Shown here: positions 7,787 to 15,983 of the stretch, piece by piece
How positions within the stretch are numbered: position 1 is the first letter of the stretch
Layout: the number at the start of each line of letters is the position of its first letter
From: Kutzneria chonburiensis
Lineage (GTDB): Bacteria > Actinomycetota > Actinomycetes > Mycobacteriales > Pseudonocardiaceae
Reading direction: 5' to 3'
DNA: 64,000 bases
Assembly (NCBI RefSeq): GCF_028622115.1
Contig: NZ_CP097263.1
Coordinates: 9,807,501-9,871,500 of the forward strand
The notes under the pieces: model-generated
What the model saw: only the letters and a program-made list of their open reading frames with translations
Database searches by the model: none
Told to the model about the DNA's origin: nothing
Position numbers and translations under genes: made by a program

Positions 7787-7794
7787 CGGTTTGC

Positions 7795-9111
7795 TCAGAT
7801 GTTGACCAATTCCAGATCCCGGCCGGTCGTGCGCGGCCCGAACAGACCCACGTCGAAGGCCACGATGATCATCGCGGCGGCGACCACCGCGAACAGCACC
7901 GCCGAGTTGGTCGAGTGCAGCAGCGGCACCAGCACGAACGGCATCGCCGCGCTGGACAGCCGGGACAGCGCGTAGGTCGAGCCGGCCGCCGTCGAGCGCA
8001 GGCCGGTCGGGAAGATCTCCGCCTGGTAGACGTGGAAGGCGTTGCTGAAGACGTTGCTGACGGCCGTGTAGAGGAAGCCGAAGGTCAGGATCAGGGCCGG
8101 CGACGAGGAGAAGCCGAAGGCCAGCCCGCACACCGCCATGCCGAGCCCGGACGCGATCACCAGGTGCTTGCGCTCGACCCGCTCGATGATCGGCAGCGAC
8201 AGCGCCGCGCCGACCGGGTAGCCGATGAACGTGATCGCGCTGAACACCAGCGACTGCACGATCGGATAGCCCTTGGCCGCCAGCACCTGTGGCACCAGCG
8301 TGCCGAAGCCGTAGTAGCCGAACGTCTGGAGCAGGTGGAACACGGCCATCATCAGCGTGCGCCGGCGGTACGGCGGCCGCAGCAGCGCGCCGACCGAGGC
8401 CGTCGTGTTCGGCGTCTCCTCGGCCACCGGCTCGGGCAGGTCACTGCCGGCCTCGGCCTCGAACCGGGCCACGATCTTCTCGGCCTCGTCGCGCCGGCCG
8501 ACCGACTCCAGCCAGCGCGGCGACTCCGGCAGCCCGGTGCGCAGCAGGAACACGATCACCGCGCCCAGCGCGCCGATCACGAACAGCCAGCGCCAGGCGT
8601 CCGGGCCCAGCGGCACCAGCCAGCCGGCCAGGAAGCCGACCGCCGGCACGCCGAAGAACGACAGCGTGTACGCGATGCCCGTGTACAGGCCGCGTTTCTT
8701 CGGCGGCAGCAGGTCGCCCAGGTACGTGTCGGAGACCGCCGGCTCCGCGCCGATGCCCACACCGGCCAGGAAGCGGCTGGCCATCAGCGTCCACGGGCCG
8801 ATGCTGAACGCTCCCAGCAGCGAGAACACCGAGTACACGCCCAGGCTGAGCAGGAACGCCCGGCGCCGCCCGACCCGGTCGGCCAGCCGGCCCAGCACGA
8901 TCGCGCCGACGAACATGCCGACGAACGTCGACGCCAGCACCGCCGGCAGGATGGCCTTGTCCAGGTGGAAGTTGGCCACCAGCACGTTGGCCAGCGTGCC
9001 GGCCAGGAAGATCTCGTAGATGTCGAAGAACAGGCCGAGGCCCACGGCCACCGTGGCCATCCGGTGCGTCCTGGTGATGGGCAGCCGGTTCATTCTCGCC
9101 GCTATTGACAC
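7795..9111 (-). CDS. MFS transporter, sugar/aromatic-acid porter type
   Basis: This is a 438-residue major-facilitator protein with 12 predicted membrane helices. Motif A is clear (GRLADRVGRRRAFLLSLGVYS, loop 2-3), and the SP/AAHS-type PESPRWLESVGRRDEAEKI follows helix 6 at the central loop. FDIYEIFLAGTL in helix 1 is like aromatic-acid/H+ symporters (an acidic residue in TM1). The substrate is not predictable; organic acids or sugars are likely. No ligand-processing enzyme is next to it. The start MSIAARMNRL could also be the ATG 18 nt further in. Confidence 0.85.
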   Translation of the reverse strand: MSIAARMNRLPITRTHRMATVAVGLGLFFDIYEIFLAGTLANVLVANFHLDKAILPAVLASTFVGMFVGAIVLGRLADRVGRRRAFLLSLGVYSVFSLLGAFSIGPWTLMASRFLAGVGIGAEPAVSDTYLGDLLPPKKRGLYTGIAYTLSFFGVPAVGFLAGWLVPLGPDAWRWLFVIGALGAVIVFLLRTGLPESPRWLESVGRRDEAEKIVARFEAEAGSDLPEPVAEETPNTTASVGALLRPPYRRRTLMMAVFHLLQTFGYYGFGTLVPQVLAAKGYPIVQSLVFSAITFIGYPVGAALSLPIIERVERKHLVIASGLGMAVCGLAFGFSSSPALILTFGFLYTAVSNVFSNAFHVYQAEIFPTGLRSTAAGSTYALSRLSSAAMPFVLVPLLHSTNSAVLFAVVAAAMIIVAFDVGLFGPRTTGRDLELVNI

Positions 9112-9165
9112 ACCGGCAAGGTAACCGCCGTGATCGTCCAGCGGTAATCGACCGTGTGCGTTCGG

Positions 9166-9708
9166 TCAGACCTTGGCGGTCACGGCGAGCAGTGCTCGCA
9201 GTGAAGTGGCGACGCCGGTGGATTCGAGCTCGGCCGCCAGCTCACCGGTGAGCAGCTCGTGGTCGCCGGTCAGCCGGGCTTCGTTCACGAACACGCCCGG
9301 GCCGGGCACGGTCGCGCCGAGCTCGACGAGCACGGGCCGCAGGTGCAGGTCGACGGCCAGGGCGTGCTTGTCGGCCGCGGCGACCATCAGCGGCAGGGCG
9401 ACGATGCCCTTCAACGCGCCGCCGGGGGCCTGGTCGAGCACGGCCTTGAGCAGGCCGGTGTAGGTCGCCTTGTACGTGGGGGAGGCCACCACCAGCACAT
9501 TCGTGGCCGTCAGCGCGGTCAGCGCGGCTTTCACGTCGGTCGCGCCCGGGGTGAAGACCTGCTGGGCCAGTTCGGCGGCGTCGACCACCGGGCCTGTCTC
9601 GATGCCGCCGACGACGCGCTGCACGGCGTCGCGTAGCGCCAGGGCGGCGTTGAGGGTGCGGGAAGCGGGACGGGGGTTGCCGACGAGCACGCCGCTGGTG
9701 ATGGACAT
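9166..9708 (-). CDS. NADPH-dependent FMN reductase (SsuE/MsuE-like)
   Basis: This is a 180-residue flavodoxin-fold protein. The start MSITSGVLVGNPRPASRTLNAA contains the FMN phosphate-binding loop (GNPRPASRT), and VVASPTYKATYTGLLKAVLDQ is the conserved flavin-ring region of SsuE-type reductases that supply FMNH2 to alkanesulfonate monooxygenases. No sulfonate monooxygenase is nearby, so it may serve other two-component flavin enzymes. The ATG at 9708 fits the alignment; upstream residues in the open frame are not conserved. It is divergent from an AraC regulator. Confidence 0.8.
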   Translation of the reverse strand: MSITSGVLVGNPRPASRTLNAALALRDAVQRVVGGIETGPVVDAAELAQQVFTPGATDVKAALTALTATNVLVVASPTYKATYTGLLKAVLDQAPGGALKGIVALPLMVAAADKHALAVDLHLRPVLVELGATVPGPGVFVNEARLTGDHELLTGELAAELESTGVATSLRALLAVTAKV

Positions 9709-9762
9709 GCCCCGAGCATCCTCATCCCGCCGGGCCGCCCGCAAGCGTTCCCATCATGTGGT

Positions 9763-10164
9763 GTGATCAGGCCCGTGAGTCGGGGCGTGGAGGACACCAA
9801 CCGCCGCATGCTGCGGGCCAGGGACACCATGGACCGGCACTACGCCGAGCCGCTGGACGTGGCCGCGCTGGCCCGTGTCGCACACGTGTCGCCGGCGCAC
9901 TTCGCCCGCACCTTCCGGGCCACCTTCGGCGAGACCCCGCACCGCTACCTCCAGCGCCGCCGGGTCGAGCGGGCGATGTTCCTGCTGCGGTCCGGCGATC
10001 GCAGCGTGACCGACATCTGCGTTGAGGTCGGCTTCACCAGCCTCGGCACGTTCAGCCGCACCTTCCGCGACATCGTCGGCGAGACCCCGTCGGCCTACCG
10101 GGCCCGAGGACCGCTCGCTCCCGTGCCGACCTGTTTCGCCATGTCCTGGATGCGCCCGCACTGA
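9763..10164 (+). CDS. AraC-family transcriptional regulator, DNA-binding domain only
   Basis: This is a 133-residue protein consisting almost only of the two helix-turn-helix units of an AraC/XylS regulator (about 15-118). LDVAALARVAHVSPAHFARTFRATFGETPHRYLQ and VTDICVEVGFTSLGTFSRTFRDIVGETPSAYR are the two recognition repeats. It lacks the usual N-terminal ligand domain, as is common for the small AraC proteins that sit next to VOC-family genes. A GTG start at 9763 is assumed. The downstream VOC gene begins 65 nt later and direct repeats in the gap may be its binding sites. Confidence 0.9.
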   Translation: MIRPVSRGVEDTNRRMLRARDTMDRHYAEPLDVAALARVAHVSPAHFARTFRATFGETPHRYLQRRRVERAMFLLRSGDRSVTDICVEVGFTSLGTFSRTFRDIVGETPSAYRARGPLAPVPTCFAMSWMRPH

Positions 10165-10191
10165 GCAGTCCTGGATTGGGCAGTTTTGGAT
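10144..10191. promoter_or_regulatory. direct repeats between the AraC and VOC genes, candidate AraC sites
   Basis: GCAGTCCTGGAT (10165-10176) and GCAGTTTTGGAT (10180-10191) are 12-bp direct repeats with a 15-bp period; a further TCCTGGAT occurs at 10144-10151 inside the end of the AraC gene. Direct repeats upstream of the adjacent gene are the usual layout for AraC-family binding. They precede a leaderless-type -10 (TAACGT, 10216-10221). Confidence 0.4.
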
Positions 10192-10228
10192 AAGCGAGGG
10201 CCCGTTGGTCGCCACTAACGTCTGCGAC

Positions 10229-10636
10229 ATGTTCAACGCGCTCACCATTTCCCAGATCTTCGTGCTCGACCAGGACCAGGCGCTCGACTTCTACGTCGGC
10301 AAGCTCGGTCTCGAGGTCCACACCGACGCCGACCTCGGCTTCATGCGCTGGCTCACGATCAACGTGCCCGGCCAGCCCGACCGCGAGATCCTGCTGGAGC
10401 GCCCGGGCGCGCCCCGGATGGACGACGCGACCGCCGACCAGGTGCGGGAGCTGCTCACCAAGGGCGCGATGGCCGGCACGCTGTTCTTCACCACCGACGA
10501 CTGCCAGAAGACGTACGAGACCCTGCTGGCCAAGGGCGTCGAGTTCACCGACGAGCCGACCAAGCGCGACTACGGCATCGACTGCGGCCTGCGCGACCCC
10601 TTCGGCAACGCCATCCGCTTCTCCCAGCCGCTGTGA
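10229..10636 (+). CDS. VOC (glyoxalase/bleomycin-resistance) family protein
   Basis: This is a 135-residue vicinal-oxygen-chelate protein with two beta-alpha-beta-beta-beta repeats. QIFVLDQDQALDFYVGKLGLEV begins the first repeat, and the C-terminal GIDCGLRDPFGNAIRFSQPL closes the second with the metal-region signature DPFGN. It may be a dioxygenase, lyase or binding/resistance protein; the substrate is unknown. TAACGT lies 7 nt upstream of the ATG with no ribosome site, which suggests leaderless translation. It probably belongs to the upstream AraC regulator's target set. Confidence 0.85.
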   Translation: MFNALTISQIFVLDQDQALDFYVGKLGLEVHTDADLGFMRWLTINVPGQPDREILLERPGAPRMDDATADQVRELLTKGAMAGTLFFTTDDCQKTYETLLAKGVEFTDEPTKRDYGIDCGLRDPFGNAIRFSQPL

Positions 10637-10640
10637 CCCC

Positions 10641-10697
10641 ATGCAGGGAAGGACGCCTTGCCTGCGTCCAATGCAGGTAAGGCGTCCTTCCCTGCAT
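10641..10697. terminator. long perfect hairpin between convergent genes
   Basis: A 19-bp perfect inverted repeat (ATGCAGGGAAGGACGCCTT, 10641-10659, against 10679-10697) extends inward with a further CCTGC/GCAGG pairing around a 7-nt loop. It lies between the stop of the VOC gene and the stop of the alginate-lyase-family gene. It has no U-tract in either direction and is most simply a bidirectional terminator of the GAAGG...CCTTC family seen also near 23.7 and 29.0 kb. Confidence 0.7.
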
Positions 10698-10704
10698 CAC
10701 AGGG

Positions 10705-11970
10705 TCACTTCAGCGGCGGGTCGAGGGAGGTGACGCCGGGGCGGATCGGCCAGAGGTCGCCCAGCGCCGGCACCGGCGTCTTGGCGATGGCCGCGCCGGC
10801 CGCCTTGTCGCCGGCCTGCTCGCTCGCGGCGTGGAAGATGTCCACCGCGATCGACTGGTCGAACACGTTGATCTGCTGGTACGGCCAGGCAGTCTGACCC
10901 TGCTCGGCGGCCGGGATCAGGAAGTCGACCGCCTTGAGCAGGTTGCCGCCGTTGGGTCCGGTGTAGTGCCACAGGTCGATGCCGAGGTTCTTGCCGATCT
11001 CGGCCAGCCGGCCCAGCGCGACCAGGTTGAAGTTGCTGTAGTGCCAAGACATCGTGCGCGACAGCTCGAGCGGCTGGCTGCCGTCCGGCTTGATCTGCTT
11101 GTCGATCCGGTTGGTCTTGACCGACTGCACGATGCTCTTGGCCAGTGACGTGTTGCCGATGTAGACGGCCATGGCGGCGTTCTGCTGGTCGATGAAGCTG
11201 CCGTGGTTGTTGGTGGCGGCCAGTTCCAGCTTGGCCTGCGGGCTGGTCTGCATCCAGTTCAGGAACTTGCCGAACCACGACTTCAGTCCGCTGGAGTCCT
11301 TGCCGCTCCAGCCGGGCGCCCCCGACTCCAGCACGGTGATCGCGTCCAGCACCTGGGTCAGGCTCTGCGACGAGTCGATGATGCCGGTGCCGGAGATCTT
11401 GGTGCTGCACGGGATGATCTGCGCGAAGTTCAGGTTCGGGTTCATTGCCGTGGCCGGGTTGAGGAACCACGTGCGGATGTCCAGCTCGGCCCGCGCCGCG
11501 TAACGCGCGTCGCCGCTGTAGTACCAGGCCAGCGCCAGGTCGCGGATCGCGTCCCAGGCCACCATCCGGTAGGTGTGGTCGGTGATCGCGTCGGCCTCGG
11601 GGTTGCGCTGGCCGTCCTTGTTGACGTACGGGCAGCCCTGCGGGTTGTCCGGCGTCTTGGGACCGGCCCACCAGTACGGGGCCTGGCTCATGTAGTCGTG
11701 CTTGTCGCCGCTCGGCGGCGTCTGCGGCTTGTCCATCACCGACCACGGGCCGGCCTTCAGGTCCGCGTCGGCCGCCTTGAGCAGCAGCGTGTACGCGGAG
11801 CGGGTCGCCTGGGACGCGGTGCCGTGCATGAGCTGGGTCTTGGTGGCGGCCAGCGCATGGCCGTCGATCACCACGGTGTGCGGGGTTTTCACAGTGGCCG
11901 CGTCGGCGCCCAACGGGGCCACGAGCAGGCCCAGCGTTGTCGCCAGCGCCGCACCGAGCTTTCCGATCAC
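10705..11970 (-). CDS. secreted alginate lyase family protein (PF05426)
   Basis: This is a 421-residue exported protein with a Sec signal peptide at about 1-25 (MIGKLGAALATTLGLLVAPL, cleavage near GADAA). The alpha/alpha-toroid domain characteristic of the alginate_lyase family follows: YMSQAPYWWAGP near the N-terminus, NNHGSFIDQQ (the conserved Asn-Asn-His of the active site) at about 255, and RTMSWHYSNFNLVAL (catalytic-region Arg, His, Tyr). In actinobacteria these enzymes act on uronate-containing polysaccharides, but alginate itself is not proven. The GTG start and divergent GH92 gene 259 nt away suggest a small polysaccharide-use locus. Confidence 0.85.
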   Translation of the reverse strand: MIGKLGAALATTLGLLVAPLGADAATVKTPHTVVIDGHALAATKTQLMHGTASQATRSAYTLLLKAADADLKAGPWSVMDKPQTPPSGDKHDYMSQAPYWWAGPKTPDNPQGCPYVNKDGQRNPEADAITDHTYRMVAWDAIRDLALAWYYSGDARYAARAELDIRTWFLNPATAMNPNLNFAQIIPCSTKISGTGIIDSSQSLTQVLDAITVLESGAPGWSGKDSSGLKSWFGKFLNWMQTSPQAKLELAATNNHGSFIDQQNAAMAVYIGNTSLAKSIVQSVKTNRIDKQIKPDGSQPLELSRTMSWHYSNFNLVALGRLAEIGKNLGIDLWHYTGPNGGNLLKAVDFLIPAAEQGQTAWPYQQINVFDQSIAVDIFHAASEQAGDKAAGAAIAKTPVPALGDLWPIRPGVTSLDPPLK

Positions 11971-12229
11971 CTATCCACGTCCTCACGAGGAGAGGGCCGC
12001 ACTCGTGCCCGTGAGCAGGCGAGCGCGGCAATGCGGTGGCGAGCGGCAGTGCTTTTGTACGCGGGGAAACCGGTGTGGTCAACGGGTCCGCGGCGTTGTC
12101 CGGTTCGTCCATGGGCCGATCGGCCCACAAGATCGCGCACCCATGATCGGCCGGTCGGCGGTGCGGGATGCGTTTTCCGCCGCCGATTCTGCTTTTCGAC
12201 AACGATGTCATCGCAGAAGGGCGAACTTG

Positions 12230-14902
12230 ATGACGTCTACCCCGAGGCTGGCGTTGGCCGCGCTGGCGACCCTGCTCTTACCCCTGCTCCAGACACCCTA
12301 CGCGGCAGCGGCGCCGCATGATCTGGTGGCCGACCCCGCATCCGCCGTGAACCCGTTCATCGGCACCACCAACGAGGCTGACGACTTCCCCGGCGCCGAC
12401 GCGCCGTTCGGCATGGTCCAGTGGAGCCCGGACACGCCCAACCGCCCGGCCGGCGGCGGCTACGAGTACGGCGACAACGAGATCATCGGCTTCAGCCTCA
12501 ACCACATCTCCGGCCCCGGCTGCGGCGCCATGGGCGACGTGCCCTTCCTGCCCACCACCGGCGCGGTCACCGGCACCACCAACGCCCGCTTCTCGCACGC
12601 CAACGAGCAGGCCGACGCCGGGTACTACAAGGTCAAGTTCGACACCGGCATCACCACCGAGCTGACCGCGACGACCCGCTCGGGCATGGGGCGCTTCACC
12701 TTTCCGGCGACCACCCAGGCCAACCTGATGCTCAAGCTGAACGGCAGCCAGAACGCCGTCAGCAACACCACGTTCTCCATCGTCAACAACACCGAGGTGG
12801 TCGGTTCGGTCACCACCGGCCACTTCTGCGGCGCCAGCCCGACGTACACGATGTACTTCGCGGCCAAGTTCGACCGGCCGTTCACCAGCACCGGCACCTT
12901 CCAGCAGAACCTGACGCCGGCGAAGACCAACTCCCGCCCGGGCTCGAAGATCCAGCCCAAGTCGCTCAGCGCGACGCCGAACGTGACCGGGCCGACCGGC
13001 GAGTACCTGACCTTCGACACCACGGCCAACCAGGTCGTGCAGGCCAAGGTCGGCATCTCCTACGTGTCGACGGCCAACGCCCAGGGCAATCGGGACACCG
13101 AGAACCCGCAGTGGGACTTCGACGGGGTTCACCAGGCCACGCACGCGGCGTGGAACTCGATGCTGGGCAAGATCGCCGTCGGCGGCGGCACCGCCGCCCA
13201 GCAGCAGACCTTCTACACCGCGCTCTACCATTCCCTGCTGCACCCGAACGTGTACTCGGATTCGAACGGCCAGTACGTCGGATTCGACAACCAGGTGCAC
13301 ACGATGCCGGCCGGGCACGCCCAGTACGCCAATATCTCCGGCTGGGACATCTATCGTTCGCAGGCCCAGTTATCGGCATTGGTGGCGCCCGACCGGGCCA
13401 GTGACATGGCGCAGTCCATGGTGTTCGACTATCAGCAGAGCGGCATGCTGCCGAAGTGGTCGTTGAACAACGGCGAGACGTACGTGATGGTCGGCGATCC
13501 CGGCACCGCCATTCTGGCCGACTACTACGCCTTCGGCGCCCGCAATTTCGACACCACCACGGCGTTGAACGCCATGGTCCACGAGGCGTCGACCCAGAAC
13601 AACATCCGCCCTGGTCAGAACTACCTGACCACGCCGGGTTATCTGCCGGCCAACGGCCTGTGGAACTGCTGCAACCTGTATGGCGCGGTGTCGACGCACC
13701 TGGAGTACAACACCGCCGACTTCGCCCTGTCGGCCTTTGCCGGCGCGCTGGGTGACACGGCGAACCAGACGAAGTACGTCAACCGGGCCCAGCAGTGGAT
13801 CAACCTGTTCAACCCGACGAACCATCTCGTCCAGCCCCGCCAGGTCGACGGCACCTGGACCGCCCCGTTCGATCCGGCCGGGCCGTTGAACATGGTCGAG
13901 GGCACCTCGTACCAGTACACCGGCATGGTCCCGTTCAACATTCACGGCCTGGCCTCGGCCTTTGGCGGAAATGCCAATTACGTCGGCTACCTGAACAACG
14001 TGCTGTCGACCTTCTCCGGGGCCGGCGGCAAGGCTGATCTCTACAACGAGCCCAGCCTCGCGCTGCCGTGGGAGTACGACTACGTGGGGCAGCCGTACCG
14101 GACGCAGCAGGTGGTTCGGCAGGTTCAGGCCGAGCACTTCACGGCGACGCCGGGCGGTCTCGGCCACGGCAACGACGACCTGGGCACCATGAGCGCCTGG
14201 TACGTGTGGTCGGCGCTGGGCATGTTCCCGGAGACGCCCGGCACCGCCGACCTGGCGTTGGGCAGCCCGGTGTTCCCGCAGGCCGTGATCACGCTCGGGT
14301 CGGGGAACACGCTGACGATCAACGCGCCGCAGGCCGCCGACAACGCGCCGTACGTGCAGTCGTTGTCCCTCAATGGATCCACGTGGAACAACGCATTCCT
14401 GCCGCCGTCAATCGTCAACACCGGTGGGACGCTTGACTATGTGCTGGGCACCGCCGCCAACACGTCGTGGGCCGCGTCCTCCCCGCCGCCGTCCTACTCC
14501 GGCACGGGCAACCCGTACGTGAAGATCGGGCCCATCAGCTCGGGTTTCGCCGGCAAGTGCGCCGACGACAACGCCAGCAACATCGCCAATTTCAACCCGA
14601 TCCAGCTGTGGGACTGCAACGGCACCAACGCCCAGCGCTGGGCCGCGCCCGGCGACGGCTCGCTGCAGACCATGGGCAAGTGTCTTGACGTGAACAACTC
14701 CGGCCTCGTCAACGGCGTCAAGGTGCAGCTCTACGACTGCAACGGCACCGGCGCGCAGCAGTGGCGGGTGCAGGGGGCGTCGCTGGTCAATCCGGAGTCC
14801 GGGCGCTGCCTCGACGACCCCGGTTCCACCCTGACCAACGGCACCCAGCTGCAGATCTGGGAGTGCAACAACACCAACGCCCAGCACTGGGCCCTGCCCT
14901 AG
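12230..14902 (+). CDS. secreted GH92 alpha-mannosidase with C-terminal ricin-type lectin domain
   Basis: This is an 890-residue exported glycosidase. The start ATG at 12230 follows GAAGGG by 7 nt and opens a signal peptide (LALAALATLLLPLLQTPYAAA). The two-part GH92 fold covers about residues 35-740. FIGTTNEADDFPGADAPFGMVQWSPDT is the N-terminal signature; SGWDIYRSQAQLSALVAPD and GTSYQYTGMVPFNIHGLASAFGG are catalytic-domain blocks, followed by GNDDLGTMSAWYVWSALGMFPETPG. After a Ser/Pro linker a beta-trefoil ricin B-type domain (about 764-890) shows QLWDCNGTNAQRW, QLYDCNGTGAQQW and QIWECNNTNAQHW (QxW repeats). GH92 enzymes remove alpha-1,2-, 1,3- or 1,4-mannose in a Ca-dependent way; the lectin probably anchors it to polysaccharide. 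Confidence 0.95.
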   Translation: MTSTPRLALAALATLLLPLLQTPYAAAAPHDLVADPASAVNPFIGTTNEADDFPGADAPFGMVQWSPDTPNRPAGGGYEYGDNEIIGFSLNHISGPGCGAMGDVPFLPTTGAVTGTTNARFSHANEQADAGYYKVKFDTGITTELTATTRSGMGRFTFPATTQANLMLKLNGSQNAVSNTTFSIVNNTEVVGSVTTGHFCGASPTYTMYFAAKFDRPFTSTGTFQQNLTPAKTNSRPGSKIQPKSLSATPNVTGPTGEYLTFDTTANQVVQAKVGISYVSTANAQGNRDTENPQWDFDGVHQATHAAWNSMLGKIAVGGGTAAQQQTFYTALYHSLLHPNVYSDSNGQYVGFDNQVHTMPAGHAQYANISGWDIYRSQAQLSALVAPDRASDMAQSMVFDYQQSGMLPKWSLNNGETYVMVGDPGTAILADYYAFGARNFDTTTALNAMVHEASTQNNIRPGQNYLTTPGYLPANGLWNCCNLYGAVSTHLEYNTADFALSAFAGALGDTANQTKYVNRAQQWINLFNPTNHLVQPRQVDGTWTAPFDPAGPLNMVEGTSYQYTGMVPFNIHGLASAFGGNANYVGYLNNVLSTFSGAGGKADLYNEPSLALPWEYDYVGQPYRTQQVVRQVQAEHFTATPGGLGHGNDDLGTMSAWYVWSALGMFPETPGTADLALGSPVFPQAVITLGSGNTLTINAPQAADNAPYVQSLSLNGSTWNNAFLPPSIVNTGGTLDYVLGTAANTSWAASSPPPSYSGTGNPYVKIGPISSGFAGKCADDNASNIANFNPIQLWDCNGTNAQRWAAPGDGSLQTMGKCLDVNNSGLVNGVKVQLYDCNGTGAQQWRVQGASLVNPESGRCLDDPGSTLTNGTQLQIWECNNTNAQHWALP

Positions 14903-14905
14903 CGC

Positions 14906-14945
14906 CACCCCGGCCGGCCGTTTGCGCAAACGGCCGGCCGGGGTG
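14906..14945. terminator. 40-bp perfect palindrome after the GH92 gene
   Basis: Each 20-nt half (CACCCCGGCCGGCCGTTTGC) is exactly complementary to the other with no loop. It starts 3 nt after the GH92 stop and lies upstream of the next co-directional gene (start 15009). The RNA hairpin would be extremely stable, so it is probably an intrinsic terminator without a U-tract. Confidence 0.75.
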
Positions 14946-15008
14946 AGTCCGGGTCTCGGTTCTGCGCTGTTCGGGCTACCACCCGTGCCTCGGCGATACA
15001 GTGGCTCC

Positions 15009-15983
15009 GTGGACGGTGTCGGCGCGCTGGTGATCGGCCTGCTCTCTGGACTGCACAGCGCGTTCGGACTGCGGGTCTGCAATGGTGACTGGCTGCTGAC
15101 GACCGCGCTGGCCGGTGGCCTGTTCGCGCTGGCCCCGATCGCCGCGGCGATGCTGGTGGCGCTGATTCGCAAGGTCAGCGGCAACAACTACCACCCCGGC
15201 ATGGTGATCCTGTTCACGGCCATCGGCGTGGTCGGCAACCTCTTGCTGCCTTTCTCCGCCTTCGCCGGCGCCACCGCCGCCCTCCAGCACCCGGCACGGC
15301 TGTCCGGCGGCGAGAGCCTCAGGGACAGCTTCTGCTACGTCCTGTCGCAGCAGAACGACCTGCTCGGCGGCTCCCCCGAGGCCGCCAGGGCCATCACCGG
15401 CGCCGGCGAGCCCGTCCGCTGGCTGGCCATCGCGTCGTTGATCGTCGTGCCGGCCTTCGTGCTGTTCTGGATCACCCGCCAGGCCAAGAACGCCTTCCGC
15501 GGCGGCGCCCGTTGGCCCGCCCGGCTGTACTACGCCCCGTTCGTGATCCTCGTGTTCTCCACCCTGAGCCTGCCGGCCGGCGTCGTCGGTCTCCTGTGGC
15601 TCGGCTTCTTGCCGGTGAGCGCCGTCGGCGTACTGGCCGTGAAACTCCTCGGCACCCCCAGCGACGCCGTGCTGCACCCGTCGAAGGCTGACTCCTTGAG
15701 CGAGCAGCGCCCCGTGCCCCCTTCGCCGCCTCCGGCCAAGCCGCAGGTCCAGGGGGCTTCGGCGCAGGCCGCCATGCCCCGTCAGAACCCGGCCACGCAG
15801 ACCGCCATGCCCCGTCAGAACCCCGCTGCTGCCGCCCCTCGGCCCAATCCGCCGACCCAGATGTACAGCCAGGCCCAGCCTTTGGCCCAGCAGCCACCCC
15901 TCGCCCTGTGCCGCCGCGGCCTTTGCCGCCCGCCACCCGCGTCCAGCCCGCCGGCCCTTCGCTCGCCGGCGGCCTCGCCATGA
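15009..15983 (+). CDS. multi-spanning membrane protein with Pro-rich tail, coupled to a Ser/Thr kinase
   Basis: This is a 324-residue protein with about five hydrophobic segments in the first 220 residues (LLTTALAGGLFALAPIAAAM, VILFTAIGVVGNLLLPFSAF, LAIASLIVVPAFVLFWI, YAPFVILVFSTLSLPAGVV, then FLPVSAVGVLAVKLL). A Pro/Gln/Ala-rich cytoplasmic tail repeats AMPRQNPA. I do not recognise a family. The GTG at 15009 is chosen because TACAGT lies 6 nt upstream (leaderless) and the hydrophobic region starts soon after. The stop overlaps the kinase start as ATGA (15980-15983), so the pair is translationally coupled and probably functions together. Confidence 0.65.
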   Translation: MDGVGALVIGLLSGLHSAFGLRVCNGDWLLTTALAGGLFALAPIAAAMLVALIRKVSGNNYHPGMVILFTAIGVVGNLLLPFSAFAGATAALQHPARLSGGESLRDSFCYVLSQQNDLLGGSPEAARAITGAGEPVRWLAIASLIVVPAFVLFWITRQAKNAFRGGARWPARLYYAPFVILVFSTLSLPAGVVGLLWLGFLPVSAVGVLAVKLLGTPSDAVLHPSKADSLSEQRPVPPSPPPAKPQVQGASAQAAMPRQNPATQTAMPRQNPAAAAPRPNPPTQMYSQAQPLAQQPPLALCRRGLCRPPPASSPPALRSPAASP

